Program-made: the position numbers and the translations under genes
In this document: positions 18,790 through 27,605 of the stretch, one piece after another
Layout of the letters: every line of letters starts with the position of its first letter
How positions within the stretch are numbered: position 1 is the stretch's first letter
DNA from: Pseudocolwellia agarivorans
GTDB taxonomy: Bacteria > Pseudomonadota > Gammaproteobacteria > Enterobacterales > Alteromonadaceae
DNA: 64,000 bases
NCBI RefSeq assembly: GCF_002000085.1
Contig: NZ_MUZU01000013.1
Location: forward strand, 1 to 64,000
Direction: 5' to 3'
The notes under the pieces: model-generated
What the model was told of the DNA's origin: nothing
Database searches by the model: none
The model's input: the letters and a program-made list of their open reading frames with translations, nothing else

Positions 18790-20874
18790 ATGGATTTTTT
18801 TCTTCAGCATTTTTCGAAAACGACTTTAGGTCTCTTCTTCAGTATTCTTTGTTTTATCTCTTTTCCTGCTTTTTCAGCAACGTCTATTTCTTTATTCTCA
18901 GTCATAAATATCGCTTTTATTTTAGGTTTAAGCTTACCTGTAACCTTGATCGCATTGCTGTATAAATCGAAGATAATTTTTAAATTACCCTTATTTATCT
19001 TAATGACGCTAAGTTTAGTTGGGATTATTTACTTTACTGCCATATCTGAACAAATAGGTATGTTAGTACCTTTGATTTTCTCTATTTTGTATCTTGTTTT
19101 TATGTATTTTTGTGGTTCATCTGAAAAAACTGATCTAACGATAAATATAGGGATGATAAGTCATGTTATTGTTTTTATTTTAGCTTTAACTTACATAGCG
19201 GTGATTTACTTTTATCCTAATCAAAATGCTTACATTATGTGGGTAATAACCAGCGGCAGTATATTAGCTTTCACTGTTGTAAAGATAAGGTATGACTCTG
19301 ATGGTTTTAATAATTTATTGTACAAATTAACATTTCAATGGCTTCCCGGTGTTTATTTTTCTTTGGTTGTGTTTTTGTGGATAAATAATGAAATTAGTGC
19401 TCAATCGTTCATTATGAATAGTGTGGCGAGTTATTTAGTACTATTTTGTTCAAGTTGCTGGAAAGTTGTAACAAAAATAAATAAAAAAAATACCGAACAA
19501 GGTGGAAAGTCACGGTTAACCGATATGGGGTTAGCCGCAATACCTAATGATACAAGTACTAATTTACCTTCTCAGCAAGAAGCGGTTCAGGTTGTAAATA
19601 AACTTTTAAAAAATAAGCCAAAAACAAATTTAGCTATTATTGTATTTAAACCCATTAATTTTAAGCAAGTAAATAAAATTTTGGGGCATCATAACTCTGA
19701 TATATTACTTTTACAGCTCGCTTATTGTTTACAAAAAAGCGTGGAAAGTAATACTAATCTGATTAACTTTAATAGTCGTCATAACCCTATTCGCATAGCC
19801 CGCTTACAAGGCTTACATTTTTTAGTTGCTTTAGAATTAAAAGAGAGCGATGTTAATGCTCGCGTTTTTGTTGAGAAGTTAAGTCAAGAACTAACACTTG
19901 CGGTGCCTGATGCGATGAGTTTTAAGAGTTTTTCGCTAAATTTTGAATTAACATTTGGTGTTTGTTTTTTAGATGATCAAGGTATTAGCTTATCTCAAAT
20001 TATTGCTCATGCTGAAGATGCATTATTGACGGCGGAAAACAATCAGCTACCACTTAGTTATTTTGATAAAAATGAAGTGATTTATACCGAACGGCATTTA
20101 TTGCAAATGGAACGTTTAAAAGACGATATTATAGATAATAATTTATATTGGTACGTGCAGCCTCAAACACGTTTACGAGATCGAAAACTTGTAGGCTTTG
20201 AGTTATTAGTACAATGGCATAACGCAGATAATGCGCCTCTTGAATTTCAAGATTTTATTGATGTGGCAGAACACAGCGGTGAAATTTATTTATTAACAAA
20301 ACAGATGATAACACGCGCATTTAAATTAATTTTAAAGCTACAACGTGTTTCGAATTATGAAACAGTATCAATTAAATTGCTAAGCCAGTATTTATTAGAA
20401 CCTGACTTAGTTAGCTTTATTGAAAAACAAATCGCCACTTATAATGTACCGGCTAAATATTTAGTTATAGAGCTACCAGAAAAAGTCGTACTTTCTGCAG
20501 GCGCACGAGCTAGAACGATTATTGACGAATTAAAATCTTTGAATGTAAATATTGGTATCTCTGATTTTTCAGGTAGTTATGAGTCACTTCGATATATAAG
20601 AAAAATGGCTGTCCATCAGGTTAAAATTGATTGCGAATACATGGGAACAAAAGAGGATGATTCTGAAAAGGCTATTATTACAGCGCTTGTCGACTTAACT
20701 CAGAAAATGAATTTACGTTTAGTGGGCACATCAATCAATGATAAAATAACGGAACAAGCATTTACTTTAATTGGTGGCGAGCTTGCTCAAGGTGATGTTG
20801 TAGACAAAGGTGTCGCTACGGAGAAAATAGACACTTGGGTTACAACATGGAATGGTTTGTATAATCCTATTTAA
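18790..20874 (+). CDS. Membrane protein with degenerate GGDEF and EAL domains
   Basis: A 694-residue protein. Residues 10-225 hold about seven or eight membrane segments, 278-428 a GGDEF-like fold, and 440-690 an EAL-like fold. The diguanylate cyclase signature is replaced by LQGLHFL (339-345), so synthesis of cyclic di-GMP is not expected. In the EAL domain E471 of the first motif and E561/E564 remain. However, the metal-binding Asn is Lys (VSIKLLS), the DDF motif is SDF (591-593), and the EGVE motif is VGTS, so phosphodiesterase activity is also unlikely. It may act as a sensor or scaffold, in the manner of CsrD-type proteins; that is inference. It stands alone after hutI. Confidence 0.85.
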   Translation: MDFFLQHFSKTTLGLFFSILCFISFPAFSATSISLFSVINIAFILGLSLPVTLIALLYKSKIIFKLPLFILMTLSLVGIIYFTAISEQIGMLVPLIFSILYLVFMYFCGSSEKTDLTINIGMISHVIVFILALTYIAVIYFYPNQNAYIMWVITSGSILAFTVVKIRYDSDGFNNLLYKLTFQWLPGVYFSLVVFLWINNEISAQSFIMNSVASYLVLFCSSCWKVVTKINKKNTEQGGKSRLTDMGLAAIPNDTSTNLPSQQEAVQVVNKLLKNKPKTNLAIIVFKPINFKQVNKILGHHNSDILLLQLAYCLQKSVESNTNLINFNSRHNPIRIARLQGLHFLVALELKESDVNARVFVEKLSQELTLAVPDAMSFKSFSLNFELTFGVCFLDDQGISLSQIIAHAEDALLTAENNQLPLSYFDKNEVIYTERHLLQMERLKDDIIDNNLYWYVQPQTRLRDRKLVGFELLVQWHNADNAPLEFQDFIDVAEHSGEIYLLTKQMITRAFKLILKLQRVSNYETVSIKLLSQYLLEPDLVSFIEKQIATYNVPAKYLVIELPEKVVLSAGARARTIIDELKSLNVNIGISDFSGSYESLRYIRKMAVHQVKIDCEYMGTKEDDSEKAIITALVDLTQKMNLRLVGTSINDKITEQAFTLIGGELAQGDVVDKGVATEKIDTWVTTWNGLYNPI

Positions 20875-20890
20875 AGTGAGAAAAGTTTAT

Positions 20891-20929
20891 TTAGCTTGCC
20901 ACAAAAATAAAATTATTATGACAAGCTAA
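20891..20929. repeat. Inverted repeat between convergent GGDEF-EAL gene and rraA
   Basis: TTAGCTTG (20891-20898) and CAAGCTAA (20922-20929) form a perfect 8-bp inverted repeat with a 23-base AT-rich loop. Its position between gene ends suggests transcript termination or 3'-end protection, but no T-run follows. Confidence 0.35.
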
Positions 20930-20958
20930 TGTAATCTTCAAATATTAAATTGTTAAGA

Positions 20959-21444
20959 TTAACTAATATCTAGCGGCTCAGGAGAGAGTATAATACCGGT
21001 ATTGTCGGCATATAAATAATCATCAGGTAAGAAGGTGACACCGCCAAAGTTAATGGCTAAATCACTCTCGCCAGCTTCGCTTGTTGAGGCGCTTACCGGG
21101 ATAGAAACTAAGCTTTGAATACCAATATCAACTTCTTCTAAAGCATCTACATCGCATACACTTCCAAAACAAATAATACCTTCCCAATCATTTTCTGCAG
21201 CGGCCTCAATAATATTAATATTGAGGAGTGCTCTACGAGTTGAGCCTCCGCCATCAATAACCATAACTTTACCTTCACCATCTGTGGCGGCTAGCTTAGC
21301 TATTAAACCATTATTTTCGAAACACTTTATTGTAACTACTTTTCCGCCGAAAGAATGACGTCCACCATAGTTGCTAAATATAGGGTCGACTACATCAACT
21401 AAATCAGTATAGATTGAGCATAGCTCGGTAGTATTATATTCCAT
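20959..21444 (-). CDS. rraA: Regulator of ribonuclease E activity A
   Basis: A 161-residue trimeric protein that binds RNase E and lowers its activity. It matches E. coli RraA throughout: TELCSIYTD near the start, [28 protein letters not shown], then [19 protein letters not shown] and LSPEPLDI at the end. It is part of the rraA-DUF971-hslUV neighbourhood. The other strand downstream carries the convergent GGDEF-EAL gene. Confidence 0.95.
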   Translation of the reverse strand: MEYNTTELCSIYTDLVDVVDPIFSNYGGRHSFGGKVVTIKCFENNGLIAKLAATDGEGKVMVIDGGGSTRRALLNINIIEAAAENDWEGIICFGSVCDVDALEEVDIGIQSLVSIPVSASTSEAGESDLAINFGGVTFLPDDYLYADNTGIILSPEPLDIS

Positions 21445-21540
21445 GGGTGTTTCCTAGCGTTGTGTAACAAGTTTCCTAAGAAGCTTTAGTATAACTAGCT
21501 TGAGATAAGGTTCAACTATCTATTTTTTTAAAGAGGTAAT

Positions 21541-21578
21541 TTATACCAAGTTAATCAATTTATTATTCAAATTGGTAT
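21541..21578. repeat. Imperfect inverted repeat with TATACCAA / TTGGTAT ends
   Basis: The 38-base segment begins TATACCAAG and ends ATTGGTATT, with an AT-rich centre (TTAATCAATTTATTATTCAA). The terminal halves are complementary over seven bases. It ends just before the DUF971 stop codon. Short elements with such ends look like dispersed intergenic repeats of this group, but only one copy is in this window, so that is a guess. Confidence 0.35.
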
Positions 21579-21586
21579 TCAGCGTT

Positions 21587-21982
21587 TTAGGTTATTGGTT
21601 TGAAATTAATAGATTCTTCTCTGCTGTTAGTGCTTGATAAGCTGGCTGTATACTGTGACCAGTTAGATTCAAAATTTCTTGATAAAAGCAGTAGTTCGTT
21701 ATCTGAATAAATGTCGTTAAAGCCATCATCAAAGGTCATTCTATAACCGTGCTTTCCTAAAGGTTCTATCGAAATAAGGCGAATATTTTTTTTATGGTAC
21801 ACGTTAGGGATAGTCGAGGTGCTTTTAGGTGAATTCGCTTTATGGCACTCAGTAGGGGAGAATATTCGTAAATATTCATAACTTAATGAGAGGGTTTTAT
21901 TTTGTTGAGGTGGTATATCGTTAAATACAATATTTAATGCTTTTTGATTAGCCTTCAGTACAAATTTTGATATGTTTGACAT
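21587..21982 (-). CDS. DUF971 domain-containing protein
   Basis: A 131-residue protein with the DUF971 pattern: a beta-rich domain homologous to the N-terminus of gamma-butyrobetaine hydroxylase, with SLSYEYLRIFSPTECHKA and GHGYR-like GKHGYRMTFDDG. It is usually a standalone small protein next to hslU in gammaproteobacteria, as here. No catalytic residues are known. Possible roles in iron-sulphur or ClpYQ-linked processes are speculative. It lies 72 bp after hslU, on the same strand. Confidence 0.85.
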   Translation of the reverse strand: MSNISKFVLKANQKALNIVFNDIPPQQNKTLSLSYEYLRIFSPTECHKANSPKSTSTIPNVYHKKNIRLISIEPLGKHGYRMTFDDGFNDIYSDNELLLLSRNFESNWSQYTASLSSTNSREESINFKPIT

Positions 21983-22008
21983 AATACTAATCTCACTATG
22001 AATAAATG

Positions 22009-22040
22009 AGAGAGAAATTTAAAGGCTCAAACTTCTCTCT
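22009..22040. repeat. Hairpin between hslU and the DUF971 gene
   Basis: AGAGAGAA (22009-22016) pairs perfectly with TTCTCTCT (22033-22040) around a 16-base loop. Read on the minus strand it follows the hslU stop. No T-run follows, so it may be an mRNA-processing or protective stem rather than a terminator. Confidence 0.4.
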
Positions 22041-22054
22041 TATGACTTATCGAT

Positions 22055-23383
22055 TTATAAAATAAAACGACTTAAATCTTCGTTTTTCACTAACTCAGTT
22101 AAGGTGTTTTCTACGTAAGCACTATCAATTTTAATGGTTTCGCCTGAACGTTCGTCAGCATTAAACGAAACTTCTTCAACAAGTCGTTCCATCATAGTGT
22201 GTAAACGACGTGCGCCAATATTTTCTGTACTTTCGTTAACTTGCCAAGCTGCGTTTGCTAGTGCACTTATGCCGTCTTCAGTAAACTCAATTGTTAATCC
22301 TTCAGTGGCCATTAATGCGATATATTGCTCAGTAAGCGATGCGTTTGGCTCTGTTAATATACGCACAAAGTCTTGCGTGGTTAACGCTTTGAGTTCTACA
22401 CGAATAGGTAAACGACCTTGTAACTCAGGAATTAAGTCAGAAGGTTTACACATTTGGAATGCACCAGAAGCAATAAACAAGATGTGATCTGTTTTGATCA
22501 TGCCGTGTTTAGTGCTTACTGTTGAACCTTCTACTAAAGGTAATAAGTCACGTTGAACACCTTCGCGAGAAACATCAGGGCCTGAAGAGTCTCCACGCTT
22601 ACAGATTTTATCTATTTCATCAATAAATACGATACCGTTTTGTTCAACAGACTCAATCGCTTTTTGTTTGATATCGTCTTGATTAACTATTTTGGCCGCT
22701 TCTTCTTCTTGAAGTATTTTAAAGGCTTTTTTAATAGTTAATTTACGTTTTTTGGTTTTGTCGTTAGACATACCTTGAAACATATTTTGCAATTGCGACG
22801 TCATCTCTTCCATGCCAGGAGGAGCCATGATTTCAACACCCATTTGCGGTGCGGCTAAGTCTAATTCAATTTCTTTATCGTCAAGCTGTCCTTCACGTAA
22901 TTTCTTACGAAATACTTGGCGAGTACTTGAATTGTCTGTTTCTTCTTCATTACCAAAAGAATCGCGAGGATTAGGGATAAGCACATCTAAAATACGTTCT
23001 TCTGCTGCTTCTTCAGCTAAATGTTTAACGCGAGCCATTTCTTGCTCTTTTGTTAGCTTAATTGCCATATCGGCAAGATCACGAATGATGCTCTCAACTT
23101 CTTTACCGACATAACCTACCTCAGTAAATTTAGTCGCTTCTACTTTAATAAATGGGGCATTAGCAAGTTTTGCGAGCCTACGCGCAATTTCTGTTTTACC
23201 TACACCTGTAGGTCCAATCATTAAAATATTTTTAGGGGTTACTTCTGCACGCAACTCTTCATTAAGTTGCATACGACGCCATCGGTTACGTAAGGCAATA
23301 GCAACGGCTCTTTTGGCGTCACTTTGACCTACTATGTGGCTATCTAATTCGGAAACAATTTCACGAGGTGTCATGTTCGACAT
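22055..23383 (-). CDS. hslU: ATP-dependent protease HslVU, ATPase subunit
   Basis: AAA+ unfoldase of the HslVU (ClpYQ) heat-shock protease, a hexamer that feeds substrates to HslV. 442 residues. Walker A is [11 protein letters not shown], the pore motif [14 protein letters not shown] is intact, Walker B is VFIDEIDKI, and an inserted I-domain lies around residues 110-240. The C-terminal tail EDLSRFIL is the conserved peptide that docks into and activates HslV. It follows hslV by 23 bp and shares its sigma-32-type promoter. Confidence 0.97.
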   Translation of the reverse strand: MSNMTPREIVSELDSHIVGQSDAKRAVAIALRNRWRRMQLNEELRAEVTPKNILMIGPTGVGKTEIARRLAKLANAPFIKVEATKFTEVGYVGKEVESIIRDLADMAIKLTKEQEMARVKHLAEEAAEERILDVLIPNPRDSFGNEEETDNSSTRQVFRKKLREGQLDDKEIELDLAAPQMGVEIMAPPGMEEMTSQLQNMFQGMSNDKTKKRKLTIKKAFKILQEEEAAKIVNQDDIKQKAIESVEQNGIVFIDEIDKICKRGDSSGPDVSREGVQRDLLPLVEGSTVSTKHGMIKTDHILFIASGAFQMCKPSDLIPELQGRLPIRVELKALTTQDFVRILTEPNASLTEQYIALMATEGLTIEFTEDGISALANAAWQVNESTENIGARRLHTMMERLVEEVSFNADERSGETIKIDSAYVENTLTELVKNEDLSRFIL

Positions 23384-23406
23384 GCTAATTCCTTAAAACT
23401 GATAAT

Positions 23407-23925
23407 TTATAACTCATCAATGGTATGTTGATGATTGGTAAATACACAAATATCGCCCGCTATTTTTAGCGATTTTTCAACAATTTCTCTGGCTGATAAG
23501 TCGGTATTTTCAAATAGTGCGGTTGCCGCTGCTTGAGCAAAATTACCGCCACTGCCAATAGCTACAAGATCGTGCTCAGGCTGAACAACGTCGCCGTTAC
23601 CGGTAATAATTAATGATGCTGTTTCATCTGCCACGACTAAAAGCGCTTCAAGTTTTCTTAAAGCACGGTCACTTCGCCAATCTTTAGCGAGTTCTACCGC
23701 CGCTTTTGTTAAATGGCCTTGGTGTTGCTCTAGTTTACTTTCAAAACGTTCAAATAAAGTAAATGCATCAGCGGTGCCACCTGCAAAACCTGCTAGCACT
23801 TTATCATTGTATAAACGTCGAACTTTGCGAGCGTTTCCTTTCATTACGGTATTGCCAAGCGATACTTGGCCATCACCAGCAATAGCTACTTTGCCATTGC
23901 GTCTTACTGAAACGATAGTAGTCAC
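23407..23925 (-). CDS. hslV: ATP-dependent protease HslVU, peptidase subunit
   Basis: Proteasome-like threonine peptidase. The catalytic residue is the N-terminal Thr exposed after Met removal, so the start must give (M)[14 protein letters not shown] at 23925 does exactly this and has a strong AGGGG ribosome site five bases upstream. An in-frame upstream start at 23952 would bury the active site and is wrong. The product has 172 residues. Lys33-type and GSGG motifs ([18 protein letters not shown]) are present. First gene of hslVU. Confidence 0.96.
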   Translation of the reverse strand: MTTIVSVRRNGKVAIAGDGQVSLGNTVMKGNARKVRRLYNDKVLAGFAGGTADAFTLFERFESKLEQHQGHLTKAAVELAKDWRSDRALRKLEALLVVADETASLIITGNGDVVQPEHDLVAIGSGGNFAQAAATALFENTDLSAREIVEKSLKIAGDICVFTNHQHTIDEL

Positions 23926-23944
23926 ATTAACCCCTAATAGATTA

Positions 23945-23968
23945 ACCAGCATACTTATGTATGCCGGT
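23945..23968 (-). promoter_or_regulatory. Stem-loop in the hslV 5' untranslated region
   Basis: ACCAGCATAC (23945-23954) and GTATGCCGGT (23959-23968) form a ten-pair stem, one pair being a G-U wobble in the transcript, closed by a four-base loop. It lies about 20 bases upstream of the hslV GTG. A stem-loop at this place stabilises the hslVU message in E. coli; a similar job here is inferred from position. Confidence 0.6.
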
Positions 23969-23992
23969 ATTTAATGTATATGTATGTTCAAT

Positions 23993-24021
23993 AAGTAGGG
24001 GTGCTAGGTGGGGTTTTCAAG
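23993..24021 (-). promoter_or_regulatory. Sigma-32 heat-shock promoter of hslVU
   Basis: On the minus strand CTTGAAA (24021-24015) is followed after 13 bases by CCCCTACTT (24001-23993). This fits the heat-shock consensus CTTGAAA-N13-15-CCCCATNT well. Transcription would start near 23985, about 60 bases before the hslV start and just upstream of the stem-loop. Confidence 0.8.
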
Positions 24022-24034
24022 GATAGGAGTGTAA

Positions 24035-24598
24035 TTATTTCCATAACCAAATTTGACAATAATTAATTTTGTTGTTTTTTAGTTTATGTTTGTCTTTTTC
24101 TGCATCACGTTTTTTTTCATATGGGCCAAGAAAAACTTTATAATAAGTACCGTTAGAACCCACTGACTTACTTATTTGTGCAGAAAGTCCCACAAAGGCT
24201 ATTTTAGCCTTTAGTACTTCTGCTTGTTTAAGGGTTCTTAAAGATGCACATTGCATTTTATATGGACCACCTTTTTTTACATCGTATTGTCCCACTTCAA
24301 TTTTTTTGTCTTCTAACTCTTTACGATAAGCCCATTTTTCTTTTGGGGGCGTAGGTAAGCTGGTTTCTGCTTTAGTCTTAGCTTTTTCTTCAACTAAGGG
24401 GGCTGTAGTTTCTTGTGGAGAAGTACCATTATCTTTAATGTTCCACAAAAAGTAAGCAAAAGCACAAATAATAATTAGGGTAAATAAGCCGATAAGTTTA
24501 ACTTTTACCGGTAAACCTTTAGGTTGTTCTTTAGAGCCTTTTTTGTAAGGACTCTTTTTTGTATTGCGTGGGCGAGAAACGTAATCTTGATGTGCCAT
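24035..24598 (-). CDS. ftsN: Cell division protein FtsN (SPOR domain)
   Basis: A 187-residue bitopic membrane protein: a basic cytoplasmic N-terminus starting MAHQDYVSR, matching the family's MAxxDYV-R signature; one membrane helix (about residues 33-51); a Pro/Lys/Glu-rich linker with a short segment that may activate septal synthesis; and a C-terminal SPOR domain (about 112-187) that binds denuded septal peptidoglycan. It is much shorter than the 319-residue E. coli protein because the linker is short. Position between hslV and priA is the usual one for ftsN. Confidence 0.87.
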   Translation of the reverse strand: MAHQDYVSRPRNTKKSPYKKGSKEQPKGLPVKVKLIGLFTLIIICAFAYFLWNIKDNGTSPQETTAPLVEEKAKTKAETSLPTPPKEKWAYRKELEDKKIEVGQYDVKKGGPYKMQCASLRTLKQAEVLKAKIAFVGLSAQISKSVGSNGTYYKVFLGPYEKKRDAEKDKHKLKNNKINYCQIWLWK

Positions 24599-24727
24599 GG
24601 GAAACTAATTTTACAGGAAAAAATAAGGTGTAATTTTAACGAACTTGTTAATAAATGATACTGTTTTTATTTATATCATTTATACAAGACAAGATCAGAG
24701 TGAATTTTCAACTAGGTAGTGGTGTTG

Positions 24728-26944
24728 TTACCAACTTAAATCTATTGGATCTATGTCGACAGACCAACGTACTTTTGATTGCCACTCGTTGTGAGGTATC
24801 AATTGTAACATTTGGTAAATGGCTTGATGTAAATGCTTACGGGTTTTTGATTGCACAATAAGATGAAAGCGGTATTTACCACCTCGTTTTTCCATTGCTG
24901 CAGGTAAGGGGCCCGCAAGTTCACATCCTTCGTATAAAGTTGCACATATTTCACGTAAAAATTTATCAGGGTATGAGGGGTAATTCGCTTCAGCTCTAAA
25001 TAATGCTTGAAAACCAAATGGAGGTAAATAAGCTTGCTTACGTTCAGTTAAGGCATACTCTGCAAAGTGTTTATAACCATTATTAACAAGATCTTGTAAC
25101 AAAGGGTGCTCGGGATAAGCTGTTTGTACTAATACTTTACCTGGCTTACTTTCTCTACCTGCTCGACCAGCAACCTGAACCAGTAATTGGGCCATGTGTT
25201 CAGCGGCTCTGAAATCGAAACTGAATAGTGCGCCATCAATATCCAGCATGGCGACTAAGGTCACATCAGGAAAGTGATGTCCTTTAGCGAGCATTTGTGT
25301 GCCTAATAATATTTGATGTTTCTTTTCGGTGACCTCTTGCAGTAACTTAGCTAGCTCTCCTTTTTTTCGTGTGCTATCTCTATCGATTCTGACACTGCTT
25401 GCGTCTGGAAAGAGTTCACTAATGCGTTGTTCAAGCTGTTCAGTACCTTGCCCTAAAGGTTTGATACGAACACTACCGCAACTATCACATTGCGCGGGTA
25501 CACGTCTTTGACTACCACAATGATGACACATGAGTAGTTGCTTACTTTGATGCAAGGTATATGGTTTATTACAGCGTTTGCATTCAGGGATCCAATGACA
25601 TTCTTGGCAATTAATGGCTGGCGCGTAACCTCTGCGGTTTAAAAATATTAATACTTGTTCGCCTCGAACAATGGTCTTTTTGATTTCACTTTTTAAAGTG
25701 TCAGATAAACCATGTTCCATTTGATGTTGAGCAATGTTGATTAAGTGAATTTTAGATGTACTACTATTACCCGCCCGATTGAGTAACTGATGGTAATGAT
25801 ATTTACCTGAAAGCGCATTATGTAAAGATTCCAAGCTAGGTGTCGCACTGCCTAATATAATAGGAATGTTTAGCTGGCGAGCTCTTAAAATAGCCATGTC
25901 TCGAGCATTATATCTAAAGCTGTCTTGTTGCTTGAACGAGCCGTCGTGTTCTTCATCAATAATAATCATACCGAGTTGATGCAAAGGGGTGAAAATAGCA
26001 GAGCGGGTGCCTATTACAATAGCTGAGCTACCACGTTGTGCTTCAAGCCATGTTTGTAATCTTTCATTATTATTTAGGCCAGAATGATGTAAACAAGTTG
26101 GCACATTAAAGCGTTGTTCAAAACGGTTAAGGGTTTGTGGCGTTAAACCTATTTCAGGTACAAGTACAAGTACCTGTTTATTGGCTGCCAATATTGTTTC
26201 CATGGCTTGTAAGTAAACTTCGGTTTTACCACTACCTGTAATGCCATCAATTAAGTGACAAGAAAAACTCTCGTTGGTTTGTTCAATGGCTGACAATACA
26301 ACAGCTTGCTCAGTAGACAAGGTAAGTTTGTTTTCTTTATTTAATGAAGACTCAGCCCATTTAAATAGAGTGGGCTGTCGTTCTTTTGTCTCAATAAAAC
26401 CTTTTGTTTCTAATGCAGTTAACTGCGACTTTGTATAACCTAAGGTACGTAACTCTGCCCATGTAATAGATAAGTGTTTATCAATTAACTGATATAAAGC
26501 ATATTGTTTAGCCGCTTTAGTTTTTAGCTTTTCTAGCAAAGTACTATCGATGTTTTCAGCAGATACCCAAATGAGAGGAAGTGATACGTCAGGTTGTTTT
26601 ACTTGTCGTAAAAGTACAGGTAGGGCTTGTTGTAAAACATCGCCGATAGGGTGGTGATAATAATCAGCACAGCGCTGTAAAAATTGTAATAGTGGCGCAT
26701 CAAAATGAAAATTATCAACGACTCGGCTGGTAATGTTCTTGAGCTTGTTCAGTGGTAATTCGGTTTGTTCGCTCACTGACAATACAACGCCAATCACTTG
26801 CCTTGGCCCAAAAGAAACCGCTACACGCTCACCAATTTTAAGCGGTTTGTCTAATAAGTTAGGTGGAACAACATAAGTAAACAATTGTCGCAAAGGAACG
26901 GGAATAGCTATTTGTACAAAAAGAGGATTTCCTGATTGCGTCAC
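24728..26944 (-). CDS. priA: Primosomal replication restart helicase PriA
   Basis: 3'-5' superfamily-2 helicase that reloads DnaB at stalled forks. 738 residues. The N-terminal 3'-DNA-binding domain begins VQIAIPVPLRQLFTYVVP. Helicase motifs include GITGSGKTEVYLQ (Walker A), DEEHDGSFKQ (II), LGSATPSLES (III) and QVAGRAGR (VI). The inserted zinc module has eight cysteines in four CxxC-type pairs (from CQECHWIPECKRC to CDSC). All motifs are intact. Divergent from rpmE. Confidence 0.97.
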   Translation of the reverse strand: MTQSGNPLFVQIAIPVPLRQLFTYVVPPNLLDKPLKIGERVAVSFGPRQVIGVVLSVSEQTELPLNKLKNITSRVVDNFHFDAPLLQFLQRCADYYHHPIGDVLQQALPVLLRQVKQPDVSLPLIWVSAENIDSTLLEKLKTKAAKQYALYQLIDKHLSITWAELRTLGYTKSQLTALETKGFIETKERQPTLFKWAESSLNKENKLTLSTEQAVVLSAIEQTNESFSCHLIDGITGSGKTEVYLQAMETILAANKQVLVLVPEIGLTPQTLNRFEQRFNVPTCLHHSGLNNNERLQTWLEAQRGSSAIVIGTRSAIFTPLHQLGMIIIDEEHDGSFKQQDSFRYNARDMAILRARQLNIPIILGSATPSLESLHNALSGKYHYHQLLNRAGNSSTSKIHLINIAQHQMEHGLSDTLKSEIKKTIVRGEQVLIFLNRRGYAPAINCQECHWIPECKRCNKPYTLHQSKQLLMCHHCGSQRRVPAQCDSCGSVRIKPLGQGTEQLEQRISELFPDASSVRIDRDSTRKKGELAKLLQEVTEKKHQILLGTQMLAKGHHFPDVTLVAMLDIDGALFSFDFRAAEHMAQLLVQVAGRAGRESKPGKVLVQTAYPEHPLLQDLVNNGYKHFAEYALTERKQAYLPPFGFQALFRAEANYPSYPDKFLREICATLYEGCELAGPLPAAMEKRGGKYRFHLIVQSKTRKHLHQAIYQMLQLIPHNEWQSKVRWSVDIDPIDLSW

Positions 26945-26980
26945 TTGTTACAACTTATAAATGAATGATGACTTATTTTG

Positions 26981-26992
26981 ACGTTTAAACGT
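26981..26992. promoter_or_regulatory. 12-bp palindrome in the priA-rpmE divergent region
   Basis: ACGTTTAAACGT is a perfect 12-bp palindrome, 37 bp upstream of the priA start. It could be an operator for an unidentified regulator. There is no further evidence. Confidence 0.3.
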
Positions 26993-27073
26993 TAACTTGC
27001 CAAGTTTGAAAACACGATAAAAGTGATTAAAGATAAAATAAGTAAAAACTCATTAAATTTGGTGTTTTTTACG

Positions 27074-27087
27074 GCAATATATATTGC
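27074..27087. promoter_or_regulatory. 14-bp palindrome upstream of rpmE
   Basis: GCAATATATATTGC is a perfect 14-bp palindrome 110 bp upstream of the rpmE start, near where the promoter should lie. It may be an operator or a chance AT-rich palindrome. Confidence 0.3.
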
Positions 27088-27133
27088 TTAATAACATTAA
27101 TTAAATTACTATGCGCCTCCAAATTATTTAACT

Positions 27134-27177
27134 CGTATGGTGCTTGGCAGCAATTTGACTGATCAAGTGGCGATACG
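27134..27177 (+). promoter_or_regulatory. Structured rpmE leader, candidate L31 autoregulatory element
   Basis: The 5' untranslated region can fold with CGTAT (27134-27138) pairing ATACG (27173-27177) and, inside, CTTG (27143-27146) pairing CAAG (27164-27167). The stem base is about ten bases before the GAGGT ribosome site. Gammaproteobacterial rpmE mRNAs are known to carry a leader used for repression by L31. This fold fits such a leader in position and size, but I could not align it to the published motif. Confidence 0.5.
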
Positions 27178-27197
27178 GCCTTACAGAGGTAACCCCC

Positions 27198-27410
27198 ATG
27201 AAAGACGGTATTCATCCTAATTATGCAGAGTTCAAGGCAACTTGTTCTTGTGGTAATGTTATTACAACTCGTTCAACAGTAGGTAAAGATCTTTACTTAG
27301 ACGTATGTTCAGAGTGTCACCCATTCTACACTGGTAAGCAAAAAGCTGCTGAAACTGGTGGTCGTGTTGATAAATTCAACAAACGTTTTGGTGCTCTTTC
27401 TAAGAAGTAA
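27198..27410 (+). CDS. rpmE: 50S ribosomal protein L31, zinc-binding type
   Basis: A 70-residue large-subunit protein that bridges the subunits. It is the C+ form: Cys16/Cys18 in TCSCGN and the CSEC pair make the zinc site, so it also stores zinc. The window contains zur, which in many bacteria controls a zinc-free paralogue (ykgM/rpmE2), not seen here. Strong GAGGTAACCCCC ribosome region, and a terminator directly after. Confidence 0.97.
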   Translation: MKDGIHPNYAEFKATCSCGNVITTRSTVGKDLYLDVCSECHPFYTGKQKAAETGGRVDKFNKRFGALSKK

Positions 27411-27436
27411 ATCTTCTTTAAAGATAACATTATTTG

Positions 27437-27462
27437 AAAAAAGCGCCTTGTGCGCTTTTTTT
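27437..27462 (+). terminator. Rho-independent terminator of rpmE
   Basis: GCGC (27443-27446) pairs with GCGC (27452-27455) around a five-base loop, extended by six A-T pairs, and runs into a seven-base T-tract. Confidence 0.9.
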
Positions 27463-27605
27463 ATGTTCGCAATTTAAATTTAGCTTTTAAACAATAGGCT
27501 ATATTTTCGTTAATGTTGGCTTTCTTTTATTCTTCTTTTTATCTATTTCTGCTACATTAGTCCCCATTCAATTTTACCCATTCCCTCATTCAGCAAGGTA
27601 CGTAA

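Noticed and set aside
21541-21578. TATACCAA...TTGGTAT segment as a MITE
   Set aside because: Only one copy in the window and no target-site duplication seen, so it is kept as a simple inverted repeat.
23926-23952. Upstream start for HslV
   Set aside because: It would place nine residues in front of the catalytic threonine, which must be N-terminal.
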